Source: Holosporales bacterium
GTDB taxonomy: Bacteria > Pseudomonadota > Alphaproteobacteria > Caedimonadales > UBA9215
Assembly: GCA_003503995.1 (NCBI GenBank)
Contig: DOCA01000151.1
Span: 1 to 7,744, forward strand
Direction: 5' to 3'
Length of the DNA: 7,744 nucleotides
A model generated the notes under the pieces. The model made no database searches, was not told the DNA's origin, and was given only the letters and a program-made list of their open reading frames with translations. Shown here piece by piece: positions 1-5,803 of this stretch; the first letter of the stretch is position 1, and each line of letters begins with the position of its first letter. Both the position numbers and the translations under genes were made by a program.

Positions 1-1
1 A

Positions 2-1522
2 CTCAGCGTCTGTGTTCTTGAAAAGGGCTCTGAAGTTGGAGCTCATATTCTGTCAGGCAATGTCTTTGAGACCCGCGCCTTAGATGAACTCATTCCCAAT
101 TGGAAAGAACTTGGAGCCCCTTTAAAGGTAAAAGTTGAAAAGGATCAATTTCTTTTCCTAACACAAAAAAGCTCTTTCAAACTCCCAACGCCCCCTCAAA
201 TGCATAATAGTGATAATTATATTATTAGCCTTGCAAACTTGTGCCGTTGGTTGGCTCAGCAAGCTGAGGCAATGGGTGTTGAGATTTATCCTGGTTTTGC
301 CGTCGCCACTTGTTTATTCAAGGAAAGCGGAGAGGTCTGTGGCGTTGAGACCGTGCCCATGGGGCTTGATCACGATGGCAACAAAACCGACCAATATGAG
401 GAAGGCGTTCAGTTAATGGCAAAGCATGTCATGCTGGGTGAAGGATGCCGAGGGTCTCTTACAAAGGAGCTTTTTGAGCGCTTTGACCTTAAGGCTGACC
501 AGCCTCAGACCTATGGCATTGGCTTGAAAGAAATTTGGGAAATTGATCCCGAAAAACATCATGAAGGGCAGGTAACCCATACTATTGGCTGGCCCATGGA
601 TACAAAAACCTATGGTGGATCTTTCTTGTACCATATGGAAAATAATCAAGTAGCCTACGGCTTTGTTGTTGGTCTTGATTATGAAAACCCTCATTTAAGT
701 CCTTATCACGAATTCCAACGTTTCAAGCATCATCCCAAAATTCAGTCTCTCTTTGAAGGGGGACGTCGTGTTGCTTATGGCGCACGCGCCTTAAATGAAG
801 GAGGGTGGCAATCTATTCCTAAGCTTACTTTTCCCGGAGGCTCCCTTATCGGATGTGCTGCTGGCTTTTTGAATGTTCCTAAAATCAAGGGCTCACACAC
901 CGCGATGAAATCGGGAATGATTGCAGCAGAAGTAGCCTTTGAGGCTTTGATTGATAAAAGCACCCCTAAAATTGGTATCTATGATCAAAAATTGAAAGAG
1001 AGTTGGGTCGGTAAAGAACTCTATAAAGTGCGTAATATCCGCCCTGGATTTAAATGGGGTCTCGGTATAGGACTTATCAATGCAGCTTTTGAAACCTATA
1101 TCACTCGTGGCTTTTCGCCATGGACTTTGGGTCATCATAAAGATCATGAAAGCTTAAAATTGGCGGCAGATTCGCCAAAAATCAACTATCCTAAACCAGA
1201 TGGGAAAATTTCCTTTGATCGCCTCTCCAATGTTTTTTATTCCTCGACCAACCATGCAGAAAATCAACCCTGTCACTTGCTTTTAAAAGATCCATCAGTG
1301 GCTATTGATATTAATCTTGCAAAATATGATGCGCCGGAAACCCGCTATTGCCCTGCAGGGGTTTATGAAATTATCACAGATGAAAGCAAAGGGACTCAAT
1401 CCCTCAAGATTAATTCACAAAATTGTGTGCATTGTAAAACCTGTGATATTAAAGACCCCACACAAAATATTAATTGGGTAACGCCTCAAGGAGGCGGGGG
1501 GCCCAATTATCCCAACATGTAA
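2..1522 (+). CDS. Electron transfer flavoprotein-ubiquinone oxidoreductase (ETF-QO), 5'-truncated
   Basis: This enzyme takes electrons from reduced ETF through FAD and a [4Fe-4S] cluster and passes them to ubiquinone at the inner membrane, linking fatty-acid and amino-acid dehydrogenases to respiration. The reading frame is open from base 2, giving 506 visible residues. The first ATG in frame (200) is internal, because the 66 codons before it already match the family (for example EKGSEVGAHILSG near residue 8). The N-terminal Rossmann GxGxxG and roughly 40-60 residues lie outside the window. Visible family blocks include QTYGIGLKE, TYGGSFLYH, the GARALNEGG stretch, and NVPKIKGSHTAMKSG of the FAD domain. 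Four cluster cysteines sit at visible residues 450, 475, 478 and 481 (CPAGVYE and NCVHCKTCDIKDP). The C-terminus, GGGGPNYPNM, closely resembles that of animal ETFDH. The gene ends in tandem stops, TAA then TGA. The assignment is very secure; only the start is missing. Confidence 0.97.
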   Translation, partial: LSVCVLEKGSEVGAHILSGNVFETRALDELIPNWKELGAPLKVKVEKDQFLFLTQKSSFKLPTPPQMHNSDNYIISLANLCRWLAQQAEAMGVEIYPGFAVATCLFKESGEVCGVETVPMGLDHDGNKTDQYEEGVQLMAKHVMLGEGCRGSLTKELFERFDLKADQPQTYGIGLKEIWEIDPEKHHEGQVTHTIGWPMDTKTYGGSFLYHMENNQVAYGFVVGLDYENPHLSPYHEFQRFKHHPKIQSLFEGGRRVAYGARALNEGGWQSIPKLTFPGGSLIGCAAGFLNVPKIKGSHTAMKSGMIAAEVAFEALIDKSTPKIGIYDQKLKESWVGKELYKVRNIRPGFKWGLGIGLINAAFETYITRGFSPWTLGHHKDHESLKLAADSPKINYPKPDGKISFDRLSNVFYSSTNHAENQPCHLLLKDPSVAIDINLAKYDAPETRYCPAGVYEIITDESKGTQSLKINSQNCVHCKTCDIKDPTQNINWVTPQGGGGPNYPNM

Positions 1523-1531
1523 TGATTACAT
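1517..1531 (+). terminator. Palindrome at the ETF-QO stop, possible weak terminator
   Basis: ATGTAAT-G-ATTACAT is a perfect 15-nt odd palindrome that starts on the last sense codon of ETF-QO and covers both tandem stops. As RNA it could form a 6-bp, AT-only stem with a 3-nt loop. The following bases are T-rich (CTTTTCTT, about 1537-1544) but separated by a C-rich spacer. The stem is too weak and the T-run too distant for a confident intrinsic terminator. It may be chance, or a protein-binding palindrome. Confidence 0.2.
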
Positions 1532-1565
1532 TCCCACTTTTCTTAAAACCAGAATTTGATATATA

Positions 1566-1594
1566 GTGACTTCAATGGTCAGCGCAAAGATAAT
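1566..1594 (+). promoter_or_regulatory. Candidate sigma70-type promoter for mscL
   Basis: GTGACT (1566-1571, four of six matches to TTGACA) and GATAAT (1589-1594, five of six matches to TATAAT) are separated by exactly 17 bp. Transcription would start near 1600-1602, giving a leader of about 50 nt. A second possible -10 box, TATAGT at 1562-1567, lacks a good -35 box. This is a consensus match by eye only, but it sits in the only intergenic region upstream of mscL and fits the gene's orientation. Confidence 0.4.
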
Positions 1595-1631
1595 TGACTC
1601 TAGGAACCTTTTGCAGAACATCCTAGAGTCA
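1595..1631 (+). promoter_or_regulatory. Perfect 11-bp inverted repeat upstream of mscL (operator or leader hairpin)
   Basis: TGACTCTAGGA (1595-1605) and TCCTAGAGTCA (1621-1631) are exact reverse complements separated by 15 nt. The left arm starts on the base after the proposed -10 box and would span the transcription start, which is a typical repressor-operator position. If transcription starts further upstream, for example from TATAGT at 1562, the same sequence would form an 11-bp hairpin ending 20 nt before the start codon. There is no T-run after it, so it is not a normal intrinsic terminator. I do not recognise the motif as that of a known regulator. Confidence 0.55.
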
Positions 1632-1638
1632 TCCTAAC

Positions 1639-1644
1639 AAAGGA
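1639..1644 (+). promoter_or_regulatory. Ribosome binding site of mscL
   Basis: AAAGGA lies 7 nt before the ATG at 1652 and fixes that start. A TCCT four-base complement at 1632-1635 is separated from the AGGA by only 5 nt, so the site could be partly masked by a small local hairpin. Confidence 0.75.
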
Positions 1645-1651
1645 AAATATC

Positions 1652-2074
1652 ATGTTAAACGGTTTTAAAAAATTTCTATTACGAGGCAATATCATTGATA
1701 TGTCGACGGGTATCATTATTGGCTCTGCTTTTACGGCCATTGTGAAATCCCTCGTCGAAGATGTCTTTACACCACCCCTTGGACTTCTTGTGAGTGGTAT
1801 TGATTTTAGGGATTGGTTTTTAGTTTTAAAAAGAGGGCACTTACCACCACCCTATGACAGCCTTGAAGTCGCAACTGAGTGTGGGGCCGTTACAATAAAC
1901 TATGGATTATTTTTGAATAGCGTTATCTCTTTTGCAATTGTTGCAACTGTTATCTATTTTGTAATCAATTATGTCATTAGGTTACATAAGGAAGACGAAA
2001 AAAAGAAAAAAACAACATCTGAAGAAAAGCTCCTCACAGAAATCAGAGATATCTTAAAAACAACGACTAAATAG
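1652..2074 (+). CDS. mscL: Large-conductance mechanosensitive channel MscL
   Basis: MscL is a homopentameric inner-membrane channel that opens under high membrane tension to release solutes during hypo-osmotic shock. The protein is 140 residues, close to the 136 of E. coli. Family marks are the N-terminal amphipathic helix with RGN at 11-13, TM1 about 14-46 with GIIIGSAF and the PPLGLL block at 41-46, a periplasmic loop about 47-84 ending AVTINYG, TM2 about 85-109, a lysine-rich linker (113-120), and the C-terminal bundle helix EEKLLTEIRDILK (124-136). Aligning by RGN puts Met17 and Ile21 at the constriction positions held by Leu19 and Val23 in E. coli, and keeps the gating Gly22 as Gly20. 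The loop is longer than in E. coli and has a cysteine at 77. The gene stands alone behind its own candidate promoter and converges with the antiporter gene. The identification is secure. Confidence 0.97.
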   Translation: MLNGFKKFLLRGNIIDMSTGIIIGSAFTAIVKSLVEDVFTPPLGLLVSGIDFRDWFLVLKRGHLPPPYDSLEVATECGAVTINYGLFLNSVISFAIVATVIYFVINYVIRLHKEDEKKKKTTSEEKLLTEIRDILKTTTK

Positions 2075-2082
2075 AGAAGCTC

Positions 2083-3294
2083 TTACGCTCTTGTCTTTAA
2101 AAGGCCTGCTCTCAACAAAATAGGGCCAATGATTTCAAAAAAGACTGTTGAGCCAATAATGCTGAGCATAATAATTTCCTGTTCGTTTGGAAAAAGCCCC
2201 CCTGCAACCCAAGCCGCTCCGATGACGACGCCCCCTTGAGGAAGGAGAGTTAATCCAAGCCATTGTGCTGTTCCATCTTTTTTTGAAGGGAGCATTGTCT
2301 TAACAGCAACCCAGCCACAAACATAACGAGCAAAAATACGAGCAAAAACGAAGGTTAAACCAAATAGACCTGCCGTCAAAAGACTTTGAATATGAAGTGT
2401 CGCCCCTGCTAAAATAAAAAAAGGAATAAAGATCAACCATTCAATATTTTCAATATCTCCAAGGGTTCCTGTACGTCCTTGTGTAAAACGAGTGATTAAA
2501 TACCCCATAACAATAGCAGTTAAAAGAGGGGACAAATCCAACATCAAAGACATACCTGCCAACAACAGGACGATACCAAAAGCCTCTGGCACTTTGAAAC
2601 GGTCCCGCCCCATCAAACGACACATATAAATTGTCGGCACACTAATAAGAGAAACCACGAGTCCCGTAAGCGCTAAAGAAGAAAAAAGGGTTTTAAGAGG
2701 CGCTAAAAAAACGTCTTTCGCAACTGGGCTTTCTGTCAAAGGACCGCTGTCCGTATAAAAAATCAAAATAGAAAAAAGGCTGATAATCAAGATTTCCCCA
2801 TACATCACAACCTTAAGAACAAGGTTGCTGAAAGAAGAAGCTTTGGTATTCTTCGGTGTAATTTCCTCTATAATCGTAATAGTATGAGTCGGTGCTGTAA
2901 AGCTGCCAAGGACCGCAATTAAAATGGCTAAAAAGAGGTTGTGAGTTAAGAAATAAAGGGGGAGAGCAATCAAAACAATACTGCCCACAATAACGATCAG
3001 AGAAATTTTTAAAGCTTTTTTGTCAAAACTTATACTATAGAGCTTCGAACCAATCAACAGCCCAACCAGCGATAAAACTGTATGGCTAATAAAGGACTGC
3101 CAAAGGGAGCTAGGGGGTTCGATAAGCCCTAGAAAAGATGGCCCCAAAAGGTAGCCCACTAACAAAAGAATACTTAAAAGAGGAAGTCCAAAACGTCGTC
3201 CAAAGCGCATGAGAAAATTGGACATCACAAACAGAAAACCAAAAGCAATTAAATAGAGCGGTGGAAAATTTATAACAGAAAGAGACTCTAACAT
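2083..3294 (-). CDS. CPA2-type cation:proton antiporter, membrane domain only
   Basis: This is a 403-residue polytopic membrane protein with about 11-13 hydrophobic segments. It resembles the Na+/H+ exchanger domain of the CPA2 family, which exchanges Na+ or K+ for protons. Matching stretches are LLVGYLLGPSFLG (44-56), LVGLLIGSKL (76-85), GSFTAPTHTITIIEE (130-144), FFILAGATLHI (292-302), LTLLPQGGVVIG (348-359) and FEIIGPILLRAGL (386-398). It has no C-terminal RCK/TrkA-N domain, unlike KefB or KefC. The family's usual acidic pair in the helix after the TAP motif seems to read Gly166-Glu167 (VVMYGEI), so ion coupling may differ. The start follows a GAAGGA site 8 nt upstream that lies inside the end of the permease gene, and only 2 nt separate the two genes. 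It is the last gene of the operon. The family is fairly certain; the transported ion is unknown. Confidence 0.85.
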   Translation of the reverse strand: MLESLSVINFPPLYLIAFGFLFVMSNFLMRFGRRFGLPLLSILLLVGYLLGPSFLGLIEPPSSLWQSFISHTVLSLVGLLIGSKLYSISFDKKALKISLIVIVGSIVLIALPLYFLTHNLFLAILIAVLGSFTAPTHTITIIEEITPKNTKASSFSNLVLKVVMYGEILIISLFSILIFYTDSGPLTESPVAKDVFLAPLKTLFSSLALTGLVVSLISVPTIYMCRLMGRDRFKVPEAFGIVLLLAGMSLMLDLSPLLTAIVMGYLITRFTQGRTGTLGDIENIEWLIFIPFFILAGATLHIQSLLTAGLFGLTFVFARIFARYVCGWVAVKTMLPSKKDGTAQWLGLTLLPQGGVVIGAAWVAGGLFPNEQEIIMLSIIGSTVFFEIIGPILLRAGLLKTRA

Positions 3295-3296
3295 TT

Positions 3297-4517
3297 TTAA
3301 GATCCTTCAGTAGGGAGGCTAAATAACACGATAAACAACATAAATAGAGAAAGTATGAGAAAAAAGGCCTGCCGAGCATGATTAGGGTCAGGTACTTTAT
3401 AGCGTGCAATATAAAAGGCGCTTATGCACTGTGTTAAGTAGTAAAAAGCAAATGCCCTAGAAGCGAGGGTAATAAGTTCAAAAATATTCGTTAGCCAAAC
3501 AAGAGCAATGCAAAAACCTGAAATAATAAGATAATTGAGGTTGAGGGGAATTTTCTTTTTAAAGAGCTCGTGGATTAACCCACCGCACCCAAGGGTATCT
3601 GCAAGGGAGGCGCTGTATTGACTGGCTGCAGCCCCTAAAATAATAAGATAAGCCAAAAGGTGTGTAATGCCATGGGAAGTGTTGATAATTTCAGTTTCGC
3701 TAAGGCTCACCTTTGACTTCATAACATAGAGCACAAGGAAAATAAAAGAGATATAAATACCCATGGAAATTATCTGGGCAAATTTCATGGTTTTTATGCG
3801 AAGATCCTGAGAGTATTCATGCCCCAAATATCTCGAAGTTTCAAAACCTTGAACTATTAAAAAAACACCTGCTACCTTTCTAATGGCGTCAAAGGTAACC
3901 TCGGGATTTGATGTGCTGAGAGGAATAAAATCAAGAACTTTCCAGTCATAAAGAGCGAGAGCTATGAGGAGAGCAGCAATTACAGATAGTTTTATGCTAA
4001 CCGTATAAACCTCAAGGGTTTCTAAAAATTTGAAACCTTTGAAATATCCATATAGGCCATTTAACATTAAAATAATAGTGGTCAGTGCATTGGCAGAAGT
4101 TGGATCAAGAATGTCTAGTCCTTTAAGGAGAAAAGAACTCAATAATCTGACATAAAAAGCAATGGAAATAAAATACGCTATGCTTAAAGATATGTCAGAC
4201 AATCGATTTTGGCGACCAAGTTCTCGGGATTCCCCTGTTGCAAGAAGAGGTTCGGCATGACAAATATTAAAACGAACGGCGGATCCAACAAAATAAGCAA
4301 GGGCCACAACTAGGATGATCGTCAGCGTTGCGTAATCTCCCATGATGAACCAGAGGAGGGGGGCTGAAATTAAGAAGCCGCTACCAATAATAGAGGCAAG
4401 AGGCGTGACTGTTGCTCGCCAAAAGGGGGCGTTCCTAATTTTTGGTGATAGCATAAATAACAAACTCGAGGCCATTGTGATGATAATAAAAACATCAATA
4501 ACTTGAGTTGTCGCCAT
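3297..4517 (-). CDS. APC-like (LeuT-fold) permease, substrate unknown
   Basis: This is a 406-residue protein with about 12 hydrophobic helices, probably an inner-membrane secondary transporter. PLASIIGSGFLISAP (39-53) resembles the first core helix of amino acid/polyamine/organocation carriers, where a broken GSG turn binds the substrate. VAGVFLIVQGFETSRYLGHE (215-234) resembles the broken sixth helix of that fold. GAAASQYSASLADTLG (295-310) looks like a further conserved core segment. One hydrophobic segment (about 6-24) precedes the GSG helix, so the core may start one helix late compared with classical APC members. The start is set by an AGGG site 8 nt upstream, inside the end of the preceding DUF1467-like gene; the gap is 5 nt. 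It is followed after 2 nt by a cation antiporter. I cannot name a substrate, and a different LeuT-fold family remains possible. Confidence 0.7.
   Translation of the reverse strand: MATTQVIDVFIIITMASSLLFMLSPKIRNAPFWRATVTPLASIIGSGFLISAPLLWFIMGDYATLTIILVVALAYFVGSAVRFNICHAEPLLATGESRELGRQNRLSDISLSIAYFISIAFYVRLLSSFLLKGLDILDPTSANALTTIILMLNGLYGYFKGFKFLETLEVYTVSIKLSVIAALLIALALYDWKVLDFIPLSTSNPEVTFDAIRKVAGVFLIVQGFETSRYLGHEYSQDLRIKTMKFAQIISMGIYISFIFLVLYVMKSKVSLSETEIINTSHGITHLLAYLIILGAAASQYSASLADTLGCGGLIHELFKKKIPLNLNYLIISGFCIALVWLTNIFELITLASRAFAFYYLTQCISAFYIARYKVPDPNHARQAFFLILSLFMLFIVLFSLPTEGS
3303..3308 (-). promoter_or_regulatory. Ribosome binding site of the antiporter, inside the permease gene
   Basis: On the - strand GAAGGA encodes the Glu-Gly near the permease C-terminus and ends 8 nt before the antiporter ATG. 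With only 2 nt between stop and start, this fixes the antiporter start and suggests translational coupling of the two genes. Confidence 0.7.
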
Positions 4518-4522
4518 TTTTT

Positions 4523-4765
4523 CTACCCTGCCATAGCTCGAAAATTAATAAAATTAATGCTGATTAAATACTCTATTCCAAACCATAAAATCGCTGTAAT
4601 GAGAGTTGTGATAATGAGCTTAATTTTAAGGTAAGACTTTTTAGGGGCTCCATGATCATGTCCTTGCTCAGGAGACTGAACAGGATGTGCACCAAAAGGT
4701 AGAATCATGAGAAAAGTAATCCACCACATGGTAACATAAACAACGATGCCAGACATAATATCCAT
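4523..4765 (-). CDS. DUF1467-like small two-helix membrane protein
   Basis: This is an 80-residue protein with two predicted membrane helices, about 5-24 and 47-70. SGIVVYVTMWWITFLMILPFG (from residue 5, with the Trp pair at 14-15 and LPFG at 22-25) is the pattern I associate with DUF1467 proteins of Alphaproteobacteria, which are typically 80-100 residues. Family function is not known. The short loop between the helices holds HPVQSPEQGHDHG (27-39) with three histidines and several acidic or amide residues, followed by a basic patch near the second helix. The start at 4765 is supported by AGAGGA 8 nt upstream; Met4 would be too far from it. It follows gap by 14 nt and precedes the permease by 5 nt, so it is the hinge between the sugar-metabolism genes and the transporter genes. 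Confidence 0.8.
   Translation of the reverse strand: MDIMSGIVVYVTMWWITFLMILPFGAHPVQSPEQGHDHGAPKKSYLKIKLIITTLITAILWFGIEYLISINFINFRAMAG
4526..4532 (-). promoter_or_regulatory. Ribosome binding site of the permease, inside the DUF1467-like gene
   Basis: On the - strand GGCAGGG makes up the end of the last codons of the small upstream gene, directly before its TAG stop. The AGGG part is 8 nt from the permease ATG. The overlap of site, stop and start suggests coupled translation. Confidence 0.6.
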
Positions 4766-4773
4766 ATAAAACG

Positions 4774-4779
4774 TCCTCT
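4774..4779 (-). promoter_or_regulatory. Ribosome binding site of the DUF1467-like gene
   Basis: On the - strand AGAGGA begins on the base after the gap stop codon and ends 8 nt before the ATG at 4765. This supports the first of the two nearby methionines as the start. Confidence 0.7.
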
Positions 4780-5802
4780 TTACAGATATTTTCCAATAAC
4801 GCGAGCTGTATCAATCATTCGGTTTGAAAATCCCCACTCATTATCGTACCAAGAGAGGACACGACAAAAATCCCCCTCAACCACTTGTGTTTGAGTTAGG
4901 TCAGCAATGCTACTGTGGGGGTTATGGTTGAAATCGATGGACACAAGGGGCAATTCATTTGTCTCAAGAATGCCTGACAAATGGGTTGAAGCAGCCGCTT
5001 TGAGAGCCTTGTTAATTTCTTCAGCCGTTGTTTTCTTTTTGGACGTAAATTTAAAGTCCACAACAGAGACATTAGCCGTTGGCACTCGAATGGCCGTTCC
5101 ATCAATCTTGCCTTTAAGTTCAGGCAGCACCAAGCCAACGGCCCGTGCTGCACCCGTTGATGTTGGAATCATAGAGGTCGCTGCTGCTCTTGCTCTGTGC
5201 AAATCGCTATGGTGTGTATCAACTAAGCGTTGATCACCCGTATAAGCGTGAATGGTTGTCATGAATCCTTTTTCAATTCCGCAGAGATCCTCAAGCACCT
5301 TAGCCAAAGGAGCTAAGCAATTAGTTGTGCACGACGCGTTAGAAATAACATCATGATTTGTGTCAAGCTGCTCATGATTCACACCATACACAACGGTCAT
5401 ATCAACACCAGAAGCAGGGGCCGAGATAATAACTTTTTTGGCACCAGCTCTAATGTGGGCTTCCGCCGATTCTTTAGAGGTAAAAGCACCAGAACATTCA
5501 AAAACAATATCAACACCAAGATCACCCCAGGGCAATTGGCTCGGATCCCGTTCTTGAAAAAGTTTAATCTCTCCAAGACCTATATCTAAACTCTTACCCG
5601 TTTGAGCACACAGAACAACAGGACCTGGATATTGCCCATGGATGGAATCATACTTAAAAAGATGTGCATTGGTTTCAGAAGGCGAGAGATCATTAATGGC
5701 AACAATCTGGCAATCCGTTGCCTTATGTTCGACAATGGCGCGAAGAACAAGGCGGCCGATACGACCAAATCCATTGATGGCAATTTTAAGGGGTTGAGTC
5801 AT
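4780..5802 (-). CDS. gap: Glyceraldehyde-3-phosphate dehydrogenase, type I
   Basis: This cytosolic homotetrameric enzyme converts glyceraldehyde-3-phosphate, NAD+ and phosphate to 1,3-bisphosphoglycerate. The protein is 340 residues, a normal length. The N-terminal dinucleotide fold shows INGFGRIGR (9-17). An Asp at 38 (AINDLS), after the second strand, points to NAD rather than NADP. SNASCTTNCLAP (154-165) holds the catalytic Cys158, and HAYTGDQ holds the base His185. The phosphate-site region SMIPTSTGAA (210-219) and the C-terminal WYDNEWGFSNRM (318-329) are intact. The frame stays open 15 codons upstream to an ATG at 5847, but those codons overlap transketolase and lack family similarity. 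The ATG at 5802 has GAAGGA 7 nt upstream and begins directly before the conserved fold. One base separates it from the transketolase stop. The usual alphaproteobacterial partner pgk does not follow; a DUF1467-like gene does. Confidence 0.97.
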   Translation of the reverse strand: MTQPLKIAINGFGRIGRLVLRAIVEHKATDCQIVAINDLSPSETNAHLFKYDSIHGQYPGPVVLCAQTGKSLDIGLGEIKLFQERDPSQLPWGDLGVDIVFECSGAFTSKESAEAHIRAGAKKVIISAPASGVDMTVVYGVNHEQLDTNHDVISNASCTTNCLAPLAKVLEDLCGIEKGFMTTIHAYTGDQRLVDTHHSDLHRARAAATSMIPTSTGAARAVGLVLPELKGKIDGTAIRVPTANVSVVDFKFTSKKKTTAEEINKALKAAASTHLSGILETNELPLVSIDFNHNPHSSIADLTQTQVVEGDFCRVLSWYDNEWGFSNRMIDTARVIGKYL

Positions 5803-5803
5803 A

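Noticed and set aside
893..1147. Reverse-strand open frame of 84 codons inside ETF-QO
   Set aside because: It lies wholly within a well-conserved gene, has no family resemblance, and is a shadow frame.
1482..1496. GC-rich hairpin CGCCTC-AAG-GAGGCG near the end of ETF-QO, including a strong AAGGAGG ribosome-site-like sequence
   Set aside because: It encodes the conserved Gln-Gly-Gly-Gly-Gly-Pro tail, has no T-run after it, and no start codon with an extended frame lies at proper distance, so it is explained by coding.
200..1522. ETF-QO starting at the ATG at 200
   Set aside because: The 66 upstream codons in the same frame match the family, so this Met is internal and the gene is cut by the window edge.
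3110..3409. 99-codon reverse frame across the permease/antiporter junction
   Set aside because: It overlaps both real genes in another frame, and its product does not resemble a known protein; the two real genes explain the region.
4907..5233. 108-codon + strand frame antisense to gap
   Set aside because: It mirrors codon structure of the highly conserved gap gene and has no protein similarity that I can recognise.
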